Source of the DNA: Prorocentrum cordatum
Lineage: Eukaryota; Sar; Dinophyceae; Prorocentrales; Prorocentraceae
Direction: 5' to 3'
Length of the DNA stretch: 64,000 nt
Assembly (NCBI GenBank): GCA_963575745.1
Contig: CAUYUJ010001447.1
Span: 1,359,680-1,423,679 of the forward strand
Positions 40,201 to 52,444 of this stretch are shown here, in pieces. The number at the start of each line of letters is the position of its first letter. Within the stretch, counting starts at the first letter, position 1. The position numbers and the translations under genes were made by a program. The notes beneath the pieces were generated by a model. That model was not told the origin of the DNA and made no database searches. It saw only the letters and a list, made by a program, of their open reading frames with translations.

Positions 40201-41497
40201 TCTTGCATTTTTTAATTAATTCTTATTTCATGGTGCGCGATTGAACGTAAAACGTATTGTGCCGTGCAAAGGTTTGAAATATCGCATTGCAAGAATTGAA
40301 AATTGCGGATACGCCAAGCTCAACATATAATCGAAGGGGGCATTCGAACGGGTGAAAAAAACAATACACGCATCGCACGAGGACTTTATACATCAAAATA
40401 CGCTAGATCATTCTTGTTTGCAATTTGCGCGGAAAGTCTGAGACAGCTTATCGTTTTCCAGAAATAATATATAACATTGGCCGGGTCAAGACATTCGCTG
40501 TACCAGCGGGAATCCAATATTCTCATATGGACAAGAAGAATACATATCGACAATTTTCCCAATTGCATTTTTATGTTATCTGGTATATCTATGGTCCCCT
40601 ATGTTTGAAAATATTTCTATACGGTAAACCTCAACAAACTTGAACCATTGGACAAACACATTGCAAATATAATCAAAATGGACAAGACACCACCGCGAAG
40701 CAACTAACCTTCGACATTAAAATCATCTTGCAACGGCAGCGCGTGTTCAATTTATTAGGTACGATTTTCAAAAATTAGAAAATCCATATCAATGAAATTC
40801 AATATCATGTAAATAATACGCTAGTGTACATAAAAAAAACGCATGGAAGCAATCCGAGAAGACATGGAACATTCCGCATTACGAATTCGACTACATCTCC
40901 CGGAAACGGGTAACCTTATATTGGCACACGAAGGAACGGTATATATAATATGCCACACAAAAACCAGAAGAAATGTATTTCAAAAACATGTTATACACAA
41001 AATTTGTTATTAAAAAAAACCTCTGCGGCAAAACATGATCAATTCTGCAAACGCGCGCGCCGAATAAATGCGGAAAGATGGATCCTACAGGGTGGTGCAA
41101 TGAAAACATATACAAGAAAAAAAAAAAAACACATCAACATTATTTCATTTGCGCCACATAGATCGACCAATCGTGGAAAATTTTGAAAAATTTCCAAACA
41201 ATTCCCAAACGGGTTGGTGTACAACAACAAATCACGGAGAAATTAAAAAAAAAAATACGGCATTTGCGTAAAAAAGAACCAATAATTTCAAACAACCACC
41301 GGTACACCCTCAAAAAGATCCCCGGAAATTACAACGCAATGGATTAAAATTGAGACAAATGATTTTCGCAACATTACCATCCGTTCTGGTCCATCTCCAT
41401 ACTGAATCCGGATTCGGAAACGCAGGTAATACAAACAATAAAATTGAGAAATTTGACTGTTTGTGGATTCGCAGAAAAATGAAAACTCTTCGCGCAC
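40201..41497. other. AT-rich, no recognised gene
   Basis: About 1.3 kb, clearly richer in A and T than the rest of the window, with several A-runs. Open frames are short. The last part may be the 5' flank of the LINE that starts near 41498. Nothing else is seen. Confidence 0.45.
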
Positions 41498-43352
41498 ATG
41501 GGGCAACGCAGTATCGACATAATGTGCTTCCAAAAAACTCGGAAGACAAAGGCAAATAAGTACCAAGACAATGGATATCGATTTGTTTTTCCAAAACCAG
41601 AAAAAAAGATAATATCTTGGACCGGCGTTGGTTTTATAATGGCACCTCGTCTTCGTCGTCACATACTAAATTTCAAACAAATGTCTGCATCCAAATCGCA
41701 ACACTTACAATCTTCAATGTCTATGCTCCGCACAACGTCAGAGCGTTCCCGGAACGTATTGATTTTTTACATTACATTGGGGGAAGAACATAGGGCACGA
41801 ACGCAATTTTCGCAAAATTCTTGCTTCGAGATTTAAACGCAAAAATCAAGCGAAAATGCCCAGGACAAAAGGCGTCATTGAAATTCGGGTGGGGTCGCGA
41901 AGCCATCCGCGAAATGGACACACCAAGTCGAGGTTTGTTATTGGAATTCTGCGCGGGCGCAAAAAAAGGTTATTGCAAACATTTTCTTTGACGAAAAGTT
42001 GGGGAAAAAATAATTTTCCGAGAACCAAGATCGCGACTGCTTTCGCCAATCAATCTTGCAACCCGCAATATTTTGAACATTGTGTTCTGCAAATCATGCA
42101 TGCTGGATGCAATCGAAAATTTACGGAGCCATCGAGAAGCTGCTTTAGCCACTGATCATTTTCTTGTCACTTTCGAGATTGCAATTCAAATGCAACCGAG
42201 AAGGCAAACAATGCATAAAACGATGCGCAATCAAACGAGATAAGCCGACATGGGTGGATGACGCCATTCTTGCAAAAAAAAAAAACGGAAGTCGCTGGAA
42301 AAAAATGTGCCGGCGAAAATCGCACAAACAAGGCAAATTCCGCAATCTGCAAGGCGAAATAGTGGACAACGAGGAGAAAACAAAGACTATGGCGAAATAT
42401 TTGGAAAAAATGCAATGGAAAAAGCGCCCGGCCACAATTGTGGATACGGGTTCCTTGGGACTGACTCCCTCTGAACATCCCAGATAATGATTTCACAATA
42501 AAAAATTGGAGCCGCCATCTCCCAACTGAAACGTGGAAAATCCAACGGACCTGGCGACATACAACATCAGACCTCAAGGCCTACAATGAATGGATTACGC
42601 ATATGGTGCACACATGTTCGAGGAACAAATAACTGCCGGCATAATGGCGTCATGCTTATGTGTCTACAAAATATAAAAATAAATGCCCAATTCATCAATG
42701 CGACAATTACCGCCCGATCAGTCTGCTATGCGTAATATACAGAATGTTCGCAACTCTTTTACTTGGGAAACTCCAACAAGCAGGGGCAGAATATCGACTC
42801 AGGGGCACGTGGGACATTATATCACATCAGCTGAACGTCTTCTATAGTTGGGGGCAACTATATATAACGATGGGAAGCTCCAGCACGAACTCAACAGGCG
42901 ACTAGGGGCCGCATGGGGCGAATTCAAAACATACGCGAGAACATGGAAACGTACGTCAATACCTAGACAAAGAAAGCTTGAATATTCCTAATTCGTATGT
43001 GTCTCGAATATCAAAGAAAACAGTTTTGCTCAGAGACGGGGCACCAAAGTATAGTTCGCAATTGTTGAAGCATCAGTTAATATGGTTTGGGAAGATAGGA
43101 AGATCAAGCGCTGACGATTTGTTGAGACAGTTGACTTTTCAACCAAACAGCGTGCGACCTTCCACCGACTCGTGCGTTCGGGCCCCCGGGCGTCCAAGGC
43201 ACGAGTGGGCAAACAATTTACATAAAATCCGATATTGTTTCCGTTCGGAGTCAGACTTATTGGATTGCCTCACAAACGAATCTGTTTGGATCGCATTTGT
43301 TACGAAGTTTGCTCTTGGCCACTCTCACGACAGCGATGAAGAATGGCTGTAA
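41498..43352 (+). pseudogene. LINE remnant with deleted RT core (plus strand)
   Basis: The endonuclease starts with GQRSIDIMCFQKTRKTKANK (QE motif decayed to QK) and SWTGVGFIMAPRLRRHI. Across frames come GREAIREMDTPSRGLLLEFC-like residues near 41890 and AALATDHFLVTFEIA near 42140. The linker reads RDKPTWVDDAILAKKKNGSR. RT begins with CDNYRPISLLCVIYRMFATL (42702) and KLQQAGAEYRL, then jumps within ~200 bp to the C-terminus: NIPNSYVSRISKKTVLLRDG, LLKHQLIWFGKIGRSSADDL, APGRPRHEWANNLHK, ending DSDEEWL at 43352. RT motifs A to C, including the catalytic Asp pair, are gone. The C-terminus closely resembles that of the minus-strand LINE at 31256, so both belong to one family. Confidence 0.7.
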
Positions 43353-44269
43353 TTACTATTGATTGCCTCTGTGCCCTGGCAGGCTGCAAAACAATGGCTT
43401 CATGCTCATCTTCCTCCTCCTCTCCTCCGTTCTCCCGGCGCGCATTTGGCGCGTCCTGGCCGCCCTGTGCACGCATTTGGTGTGCAATTGTCACTGCTGG
43501 CGCGCATTTGGCGTGTCGTTGCTCCCGCTCCCTTTTCCTGCCAACAAATCTAGGACATCCTAAGGAATCGTCTAATGCATCATTTGCCTTTTTATCGACG
43601 ATTCATACGAAAACAATCGTTGCACTTCTTTTGTTATCAAAGAGTTCAAATCAACATATTTCCAACAACAAATTTGCAACATGGTAAACAATCATTGCGA
43701 GCTCAAACATTCACGCATTTGGCATGTGCGCGCCCTCGTGAGAACAAACAGCGCAAAATCCAAAAACACTGAGGACGAATTATCGCCGCCACTGTATTTT
43801 GGGGGCGCTCACGCGGCCAAACGTCATGGCTAAAACTCGGTCGAATTATCGGATCAGGTCGTTCCCGGCTTGATCGCCACAAAAACTGTGGACTCACCAG
43901 CATCAGAAATACGAGTGTCAGCGGCTTGCGTGATTTTGGATAACGCATGCATGTCATGAATTATCATCTTAACAATGAATATTGCAAGCCACATTATTAG
44001 CTGGATTTTTTTTTGAGATTCTCCCTGCTTGCGCTTCCTCGAATGACTGGCGGGATTAGCGTCGAACCGGTGGAACATGACTATTATTGTGCGGTTCGGT
44101 TTCTTGATTGTATCTGTGCCGTTCAAGACAAGAATTGGAACTGTCTTGCCCAATTGCCGCTGCATCGACGACCCGCCGTCTACTAAGGGTGAAGCCGAAA
44201 CATTGGGTTCATGTTCTGGCTCCCTCGGGCTCCCCGAGAAAAAAATCACTGATTTCTGCCTTCTCGCAT
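43353..44269. other. LINE 3' flank and unassigned sequence
   Basis: Starts with GTGCCCTGGCAGGC shortly after the LINE stop, shared with the other LINE's 3' flank. Three related CGCGCATTTGGCG segments lie at ~43438-43510. No gene is recognised. Confidence 0.45.
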
Positions 44270-44850
44270 TCTCGTTTCCGAAACCCCAAGAGAAGTCTAA
44301 TGGGCCTGCAACGCCGCCAAAGATCGCACCAACAACGCATCAAGAGGCGATCTTGATGGCCCCGGAGGGGGGGGCAAATCTAGAACCCTTCCTCCTCAGT
44401 CTCAGGAGGCATTCCATAATTTACAAAAAGGCCCCAAGAGATAAAACGCCAAGAGAGTACCGAAAGATCACCCAGATGGCCATGATGGCCCTGAGACACC
44501 CCAAAAGAACCCCGTACCCGAAAACCATCAAAAAGCCTTAAGAGGGCACAAACATGTCCCATATCCCCCCAAACAGTCCCGTAGCTTCTCATCCTAATCC
44601 TCCTCCTCCTCCTCATCCTCGTCCTCATCCGCGTCATCCTCCTCATCCTGTTCGTCCTCCTCCTCCTCCTCTTCCCCTCGCCTCTACGCGGCCCCCAAGG
44701 ATGGCCCGAAGAGGCCTTCCGAGGCCCTTTTGCTTTCAGAAATCTCTCGGTTCACCCTGGTTGCTCGTTTTGCTTCTCTAGGTGTGTCGCTTCGTCAATT
44801 TTTCCGTCAGCTCTCATGAGCAGAGCTTCTGAATGGGATGGTGGGGATAC
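44270..44850 (+). repeat. Family C composite repeat, copy 1
   Basis: Ends with GCGGCCCCCAAGGATGGCCC, GAAGAGGCCTTCC, CTCGGTTCACCCTGGTTGCT, GTCAGCTCTCATGAGCA and GCTTCTGAATGGGATGGTGG. The same order and strand occur at 48380-48550, each time after a CCTCCTCATCCTCGTCC block and CCAAGAG-type units. Confidence 0.75.
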
Positions 44851-45612
44851 GCGAATCATGAAGCATTCGTGTTTCCAGGAAGGAGAATCTCCGCGGCACA
44901 ATGTGTGCAATGCAATCTACGTGGTGCAATATATGTAGTGATCTGTGTGGTGCATTGCACCACATCGACCACATCGAATGAATCTATGCGACGGCGACGG
45001 GCAACACCGCCCGCAAAAGCCGCCACTCGACAACCCCGGCATTCTTACATGTTCACAGACGGCACTTGTTCACTGATGCTTGCCACCCATAGCGCAAAAT
45101 GTCTTGTATATCGGTCTAGAATCTTCGACTCGCCGACGTTTTGGTTCCACAACGTCCTACAACAGATCGTAAATGTATTCCACATTCGCAGTTTTTCTCA
45201 TACATATTCGCCCTTGAGAAGCCATTGTCCTACACATGTTGAGTGGCATATTCCCATTGCTTCTCAAACAATCACCTTCTTACAAAATTGCAGTAGTACG
45301 CTGTTTTTAACTGCAGTGTCTCCGTCGCTTGATCGGGGGACCTTATCGCTGCAGCAAGCCGCATGGCATCAAAAAGCATCGACCTCGAAACAGGAAGGTG
45401 GTCAAGGGCGTAAAAACACAGCCGAACAATGGAAACATTCACGCGTATACGCACCTAAGAATTGCGGGGCTGATGTGGCGCCGTTACACGGACTGAGTCA
45501 TACTTGTCGCACATGTTTCAAAGGCGAAATGGCCCACCGATTTCATTCATTGTTTTGGAGACTCATGCAGACGGACCAGCAGCATATATTTAGTGTCGCG
45601 TATTCTCTCTGA
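44833..45612 (+). pseudogene. Possible RNase H-like trace (uncertain)
   Basis: A 259-codon open frame with ordinary composition. Its only suggestive part is HSYMFTDGTCSLMLA near 45040, which resembles the first Asp strand (TDGSC) of RNase H domains in dinoflagellate retroelements. The later catalytic Glu and Asp strands are not recognisable, so this may be chance. It could equally be a hypothetical protein. Confidence 0.25.
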
Positions 45613-45987
45613 GCCTACCAGTCAGTGGCATGTTGGGTGGAGGCACGCGCTGCGCACAATTGGACGTCCGTGAGCTGGCCACCACAACTTTGGATGAATG
45701 AAACATATGGGAGACAAAGACGCCGAATCTCATCGCGTCGGAATTTTGAAAGTGGGCATGCCTGGCACAAACGCCTTTTCAGCAGCAGTAGTGCCGAAGA
45801 AGGTCACCCGAGGATGGGGCCCCGAGAGAGGTACTGGCGGAGGGAGAGGATGCAAGGGAAGAGGGGGGAGGGAGGCGAGGGAGGCATGAAGAGGGAGGAA
45901 AAGGAGCGAGGATGCAGATGAGGATGAGTATGATGGTGACGATGCGATGGTGATAGTGATGGTGATAGTGATGGTGATGATGATGAT

Positions 45988-46018
<31 letters not shown>

Positions 46019-46704
46019 ATGATGATGACGACGACGACGACGACTGACAATATGGAAACGCCGCGAAGGATGATTCTGCCAGTACCGATGTCGATACGGA
46101 TTATGATGAGGGTGGGGTGGTGATTAACGACGACGATGCTGCTGCTGCGAGTGATGGATGGTGATGCGGGGTGCGAAAACGGAGACGCCCCGCGCCTACC
46201 TACCTCCGCCTCGCCCGGACGGGGCCGCGCGCCGCGATTGCGCCGGCGCGCCCCCCTGCTTGCCGGGCTGGCGTCATCAAACCCTCTCCGCGGAAGCCTG
46301 CGGAGGGGCTCCCTCCGTGTCGCCACGCCCCTCCTCGTCACTCGTCGTCCCTCCTCGCCCCTCCTTTTCCACCTCCTTCTCCTCCTCCACCTCCTTATTC
46401 TCCTCCTCCTCCACCTCATCCTCCTCCTCCTCCTCCTCCTCCTCCTCCTCCACGCAGACGGGAGAACACATTTGCAGGGCGTTGGCATTTTCTGATACAG
46501 GGTGGAGGCTGTGTTGTGCATCACGATTCTCCAGCTCTTTTGCTTACTTTGTGGAGGGACATGAAATAAGGTGAACACACTGTTGCATAAGAGTTCTGTC
46601 TTTTATCTTGCCTCTTGTGTGTGCGTGTGCGTGCGCGTGTGCCGTGCGTGCTCACCAATAAGAGGTTTGCTTGTAAGTGACGCTTCGCGTCTGTTCCGAT
46701 TCCG
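45613..46704. other. Unassigned; (GAT/GGT)n at 45925-46060 and (CTC)n at 46380-46455
   Basis: A GATGGTGATAGTGATG array grades into GATGATGATGACGACGAC. GC-rich sequence and a CTC microsatellite follow. Long frames on either strand are driven by these repeats. No gene is supported. Confidence 0.55.
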
Positions 46705-46790
46705 ATTCCTCCTCCTCCTCCACCTCCTCTCTCTCCTCCTCCCTCTCCTCCTCCTCCTCCTCCTCCTCCTCCTCCTCCTCCTCCTCCTCC
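46705..46790 (+). repeat. (TCC)n microsatellite
   Basis: TCC repeat directly upstream of the PPR-like sequence. Confidence 0.9.
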
Positions 46791-46829
46791 ATTTCGAAGT
46801 GGCGTTGCGGTTGCGAGCCGCCCTGTCGA

Positions 46830-47567
46830 CGTCAAGAGGTCGGCATCAAGAAATGGGTACCCAGCGTCATCAACTTCAATGCGGTGACGGGCATACGCCG
46901 TGCCAGGTGCGGAGTCCGCCTCCCTCGCCCCCTCGCCTTCCCCTTCCTCCGTCCTCTCCTCCACCACCTGGCGAGCAATAGCGCCAGCTTCAGCGGCGCT
47001 GCTGCAGAGACGCAGGTCAGCTACAAAGCTGGGATCAGCCTCGGCGGCGACAACGTTGCTGGAGTCAGGTCGAGCGAGTTGATCATCAGCTACAGCGATG
47101 GGATCAGCACGTGCGACAACGAAGCAGAGCCCGACGTCCTCACCCAGAGCGCAGCAGGCAGCGCATGTGAGAGAGGCTGGCTGTGGCAGCAGGCCCTGGC
47201 GGGGCTCCGGGACGCGGACGCAAAGCTGGCGGCTAACGCGCTCAGCTACACGGTTGCCATCAGCGTGTGCGAGAAGGACAAACAGCGCGCCCTCAACCAC
47301 AGCGCCGCAAGCAGCGCGTGCGAGAAGGGCGGGCAGTGGAATCAGGCTTTGGCCAGTTTCCGAGAGAAGGAGGCAGAGCTGGAGCCTGACGTCCTCAGCT
47401 ACAGCATTGAAATCGACGCGTGCGGGACAAGCGAGCAGTACACAACTCGGGGCAGTGGACCGGTGCACCCCGAGGCGGCAGCAGGCGGCAGTACAGGAAC
47501 ATACCCACTCAGTTATATTTCTGGGATCAGCTCGTGCGCGAAGACAGGCAGTGGCAGCAGGCGGTGA
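46830..47567 (+). pseudogene. Decayed PPR protein
   Basis: The frame reads WVPSVINFNAVTGI, VSYKAGISLGGDN, LIISYSDGISTCDNE, GSACERGWLWQQALAGLRDA, ALSYTVAISVCEKDKQ, SSACEKGGQWNQALASFREK and EPDVLSYSIEIDACG. These are PPR half-units of the type (V/I)(I/L)SY.A.I.ACEKG.QW..AL, common in dinoflagellates, but several units are shortened or fused and the 35-residue period is lost. It ends in a non-PPR tail at 47567. PPR proteins bind organellar RNA. No ATG with a targeting sequence is visible because the frame opens inside the TCC repeat. It could be a low-quality active copy; the irregular spacing makes a pseudogene more likely. Confidence 0.6.
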
Positions 47568-47839
47568 AGCTAGAGCCCAAATCCCACCAGCCCTCTTGGC
47601 GTAGGTGGTATAGAAAAAGTCTTCCTTTCCCCTTCCAGAAAACACGTCTTCCCCTTCGGGGAGGAGCTTACCCCTCCCCCATACCCCCTCTCCTGAACTT
47701 TTTTTGCGGGGGCCGCGGGTCGTTGGAGGGCCCTTTTTCGGCCCCTGGGAGGGCCAATTGTTGGCACCCCTCACGAAGATCGTGGCCCCCGAGGGATCGG
47801 GAGCTTTCCTCCTTTGATCGATAGCCTCGAAGATGGCCC
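47568..47839. other. Unassigned spacer
   Basis: GC-rich DNA with CTTCCCCTTC-type segments. It leads into the minus-oriented CCAAGAGGG repeat. No gene. Confidence 0.4.
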
Positions 47840-48560
47840 CACGAGGCGCTCCAGTGCTCCCAAGAGAGCCCCAAGAGAGCCCCAAGAGGGCTCCAAGAGG
47901 GCCCCAAGAGGGCCCCAAGAGCCACCCGAGAGGCCCCCAAGAGGCCCCCGAGCGGCCTCAGAGAGCCCAAGATGATCTCCAAGATGGTTCAGATAACCCA
48001 AAGTTGGCTAAAGATGGCTCCCAATATGCTCCAACAAGACCGCTCCAAGAGCGCTCCAAGAGAGCCCAAAGGAGCGGATTGCGGGCTTCTGAGAGGGGGA
48101 GCTGAGTTGGACCCCCCCCATCCTGTCATCGATGGCCTCCAAGATGACCCCAAGAAACCTTCCAGGGTTAGCAAGAGGGTTCCAAGAGGGCACCCCCAAA
48201 CTCCCACAGAACGCCAACACCAGCAGCAACCGCAATAATACCTCTAGATGGTTCCATGAGTCCTCGTCCGCGTCGTCCTCATCCTAGTTCTCGTCCTCCT
48301 CGTCCTCATCCTAGTCCTCGTCCTCCTCGTCCTCCTCCTTTTCCTCCTCCTTCTCCTCCTCCTCTTCCCCCGCCCCCGCGCGGCCCCCAGGGATGCCCCG
48401 GCCCCGAAGAGGCCTTCCTAAGCCCCCCCATTGCTTCCAGAGATCACTCGGTTCACTCTGGTTGCTCGTGATGTTTCCCTGGATATGTCTTTTCGTCCCT
48501 TTCCCCGTCAACTCTCATGGGCAAGGCTTCTGAATGGTCTGGTGGGGATATTTTTTAGTC
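47840..48560 (+). repeat. CCAAGAGGG units plus family C composite repeat, copy 2
   Basis: 47860-48200 is the minus orientation of the dispersed CTTGGGGCC repeat (GCCCCAAGAGGGCTCCAAGA). Then comes CCTCGTCCTCATCCTAG at ~48290-48350. 48380-48550 matches 44680-44840 (GAAGAGGCCTTCC, CTCGGTTCACTCTGGTTGCT, GGCTTCTGAATGGTCTGGTGG). Confidence 0.75.
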
Positions 48561-49559
48561 AGCGGCCGCGGGCTAGCGCGCCGGCGGCGAGTCAAGTCAA
48601 AGCGGGCTACGCAGAGACTAATTAGGCAGAGGGAACGCGAGTGAATAAAAGCAGAGGCAACGCGCGAGGCAACAGCTACGCGCCGGCCGAGGCCTCAGGT
48701 GGGTGGCTGAAGGGACTGAGACTGAGGGGAGTTGCCAGCGTGCAAAACTGCAAATCCGTCGGATGCGCCACGAGTCGGAACGTCAACGACGGCCAGGGAC
48801 AGCTCCGAGAGAGAAAGCGCGATGCCGTACCCCAGGCGACTGCGCGGGCACCAGGGTGGCCGTGGCCAACGAACCGTCAGTCGAGGTAGGAAAGAGAAAT
48901 GCAAAGGCGAAGCCCTGGACGTCGGCGAAGCGCGAGAACCAGGGTGGTCCAAAGGGCCGTCGGCCAAGGATTGACGCTAGGAGGCGAGAGCATTGGCAGG
49001 CTGCAACCCCCAGGGTGGCGGAAGCCGAGAGACACCTAGGGGCTGGTGGGGATACTTTTTGGTTCGCGGCTCCAAGGCGAGGGGCAGGGGGCGGGCACAA
49101 CGTCCAGGGCGCGGTGCGATGTAAATTGGCCGCAGTGGCGTATGCGCATGCCAGGGACAAAATGCCCCTCATTGAGACGCAGGACAGCGTCGGCAAGTGA
49201 CCGGCCCAGACATCCCGGCAGGTGGGGAAGCAAAGGCGCGGCGACCGGCAGCGGAACGGGGGGGAGAAGTCGCCCTTGCGGCGCCAAGCTCCAGTCGAAC
49301 CGCATTCGGAAGCGAGGCTAAGACGGACAGCGGGGCACTGTAGAGCCGCGGGCAGAACGCGGATCCGAATGGCCAATGACCAAGCGAAGCCCACGTGCGT
49401 GCACCCAGGGACAGGCCGACCAAGACCTGGGAAAAAGAGAGGGGGAGAGTGCGAGCGCGAGCGACTAACTCAGACTCACTGCAGCACCCCGGGTGAACGA
49501 TGGTGCGGCGAAAGAGGCCTGACTCATCGAGGCTCGCTGAACCGGAGGTGTGGCTGATC
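48561..49559. other. Unassigned GC-rich sequence
   Basis: Open plus frames (e.g. 48703-49200) are rich in Arg, Ala and Gly without motifs. Recurring CCAGGGTGGCCG/CCAGGGTGG segments hint at weak internal repetition. No gene is supported. Confidence 0.4.
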
Positions 49560-51400
49560 CGCGTCAGAGCGCCATCCAGTAGCGGAAGACCACTGGTGTG
49601 CGTTCGCGAGGCTGAGCCACCTCCAGCCGGTAGCCAGTGCGTGCACATCGTATCCGACTCACGCAGTTCGGGGGCACAACGATGCAAAGTACTGACGAGG
49701 GCTGGTAGCTGGGGCTGCTCTGAAAGGAGAACGACCACGAACTGCAGAAGGCTGAACCACTCAATGCAGGGCCACCCACTTAACGAAGCCAAACGCCGGG
49801 TGTCACCGAGTGTATGGCTGACAGCCGCGCCCATCCACACCTGCCACGCTGCCCGCGCGGAAGTCGAATACCCCGACGCCGGTGGCGAGACGATGGCTGG
49901 CGGCTACCGAGCTGCTGGGCCGTGCCGCTCGTAGGCGGCGTGCTGACGGCGGGCCAAGACGTCCTTGCGGTAGAACCATGGCCGGGTCGGCGACGAACCA
50001 GGGCGGGTCTCAGGCAGGAGGGGGGCGCAGCCAAAAGCCGCTGAGCACCGGTGTCAATGAGGGGTGTCGGGGCACCATCCAATAGGAGACCACTGGTGTG
50101 CGTGCGCGAGGCTGGCAATCACCAGCAGGTAGCTGGTGCACTAACATCGTATCCGACTCACGCAGTTCGGGGGCACAACGATGCAATGTCCTGGCGAGGG
50201 CTGGGGCTGTGGCTGCGCCGAGAAGAGCAACGCGAACTTGGACCGCGGAAGGCTGAACCACTCGATGCGGGGCCGCTCACTTGACGAAGCCAAACGCCAT
50301 GTGTATGGTGGACAGCCACGCCCACTCAACACCTGCTACGCTTCCCATGCAGAAGCCGGGTGCGTCCGACGCCAGGGCATGCAGGTGGCCGGCAGCTGGC
50401 GGCGTGCCGACGTGCCAAGGCGTCCTTGTAGTAGAACCATGGCTGGAACGGCGACGAGGGGCCGATGCGCCATGGGCAGGTCTCGGGGCGGGCGTTCTTC
50501 AGCGGCCGATGCAATCTACGCTGTTGATCGGGGGGGGGGGGGGGGCGCAGCCAAAAGCCGCGGAGACGTTGTGAATGAGAGGAAGAGAAGGAGGGGGCGC
50601 AGCCAAAAGCCGCTGGACACAGATAAAGACACCCAGGGCATCCATGCGCAGAACTTCTTGACCACGGGGGGGCGGGGCTCAGCGAGGGAGGTGCGGTGGG
50701 TAATGTCGGTCACCAACCGCTGCCGTTCACTGCCAGTGAAGACCGCTGGTGCGCGTGCTCGAGGCTGGCAACCGCTAGCAGGTAGCCGGTCCACTTGCAT
50801 CGTATCAGGCTCACGCAGTTTGGGTGCATAACGATGCAATGTCCCGGCGAGGGCTGTGGCTGTGGCTGCGCCGAGCAGAGCGAAACGAACTTGGACCGTG
50901 GAAGGCTGAACCACTCGATGCGGGGCCGCTCACTTGACGAAGCCAAACGCCATGTGTATGGAGGACAGCCGCGCCCACTCAACACCTGCCACGCTTCCCA
51001 TGCAGAAGCCGGATGCCTCCGACGCCAGGGCATGCGGGTGGCTGGCGGCTGCCGAGCTGCTGGGCTGTGTCGTTCGCTGGCTGCGTGCTGACGTGCCAAG
51101 GCGTACTTAGTAGAACCATGGCTGGGTCGGCGACGAGGGGCCGATGCTCCCAGGGCAGGTCTCAGGGCGGACGCTCTTCTGCGTCCGACGCAATCTACGC
51201 TGTTGATCGGGGGGGGGGGGGGGGGGGGGGGCGACGCCAAAAGCCGCGGAGACGTTGTGAATGAGAGGAAGAGAAGGAGGGGGCGCAGCCAAAAGCCGCT
51301 GGACCCAAATAGGCATCCATGCACAAAACTTCATGACCACGGGGGGGGGGGCTGAGCGAGGGTGGCGCGGTGGGTAATGTCGGTCACCAACCACAGCCGT
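49560..51400 (+). repeat. Three tandem copies of a ~500-685-bp unit
   Basis: CACTGGTGTGCG (49592), its copy at 50090 and CGCTGGTGCGCG (50740) start matching stretches with CATCGTATCCGACTCACGCA, GCACAACGATGCAA and GCGAGGGCTGGGGCTG. Copies 2 and 3 also share a G-run (50525 and 51209), then GCCAAAAGCCGCGGAGACGT, TGTGAATGAGAGGAAGAGAA and ACTTC.TGACCACGG. The open frames here follow the duplication and have no domain. Confidence 0.85.
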
Positions 51401-52444
51401 TCACTGTGCTGTGAAAGAGGTGGGGCGCAGGAGGTGGGTTATTTCAGCCGCCCGTCACTGCCGTCCAAAGGGGGCTGTCCTGGGGGGGTGACACAGACGA
51501 CCCCAGAGCCCGCGCTAGCAGTGGCTTCCACCGAGGGAGGCAGTGGCCGCGGTCCCGTGCGGCAGACGAAGACGCCCCAGTCGGCCGCAGGGGAGGAGAG
51601 GCCTGGCAAGGTCCACGAATCCAGCGTGGGCTGTCTGTCTGCGCAGCACAAGGGTATTGGCGCCCCTCCGCCCCAGCGGAGGTAGCACAAGGTATTGCGG
51701 CCAAGGCCGGGCGCTGCAGGTGAAACTGTCTGGGGGTGGGGGGTGGGGGCGGCGAATGCCGGGCGGAGAGGGGCCGAGGGGGGGTGGGAGGTGGTGTGTG
51801 CTGCACGCAGCAGGCTGCACGATAAGTGGTGGGCCGTGGCGATCACCAGTTCGCTGACTGCCTTCGAGGGAGGCGTCGTCACGTTTGGAGCCCTTCGGGA
51901 GCTGCCCAGTGCCGAGGTTGCGGGCAATCCTGGGTAGAGGGTGCCAACCACGGCGGTGGGTGCTCCCTCGCTAGCTGGGGGGATGGGCCAGTCTCAGACG
52001 GGTTGCGTCCCCGTCATCTGGATCAGGAGTCCCGACCTCGTGGACGCTTGTCCGCGTACGGGTGATCTCCTCTGGGAGAATAGCGCTTGCCCTTCGCCTT
52101 CCAGTCTGTCCTTGTCCAAGACGCACCTGGGTGCCCCCACGTGTCCCATGGCTGCCATCCACGCCGCGACGAGGCTGAGCTAGATGCACCGGTCCACTGA
52201 TCTGGCGGGACCGCACGTGCCGCCCCCTTGCCCGCTGTGGTCCAAGGGGGTGGGCGGCCACTGCTGTCGACCCCGCGAGAGGTGCGGTCTGGCGTCGCGT
52301 TGCAGGAGCCTGCGGTGTCGATCCTTGACACTCGACCTGTCGACGCGGAGCTTGAGCTCTCTGTCCATCTTATAGGCATCGACTTGCGCTTTGCTCCGTG
52401 CCTGGAGGAAACCGTTGCACTGCTGTGCGGAGTTTAGCTTGGGA
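51401..52444. other. Unassigned; hydrophilic minus frames
   Basis: Several minus frames (e.g. 52180-52503) are Arg/Gln-rich and may continue the minus-strand region at 52445, but the frame changes and no domain is visible. Plus frames are weaker. No confident gene. Confidence 0.35.

Noticed and set aside
51439-51951. 170-codon minus open frame
   Set aside because: Pro/Ala/Ser-rich shadow of GC-rich DNA without motifs.
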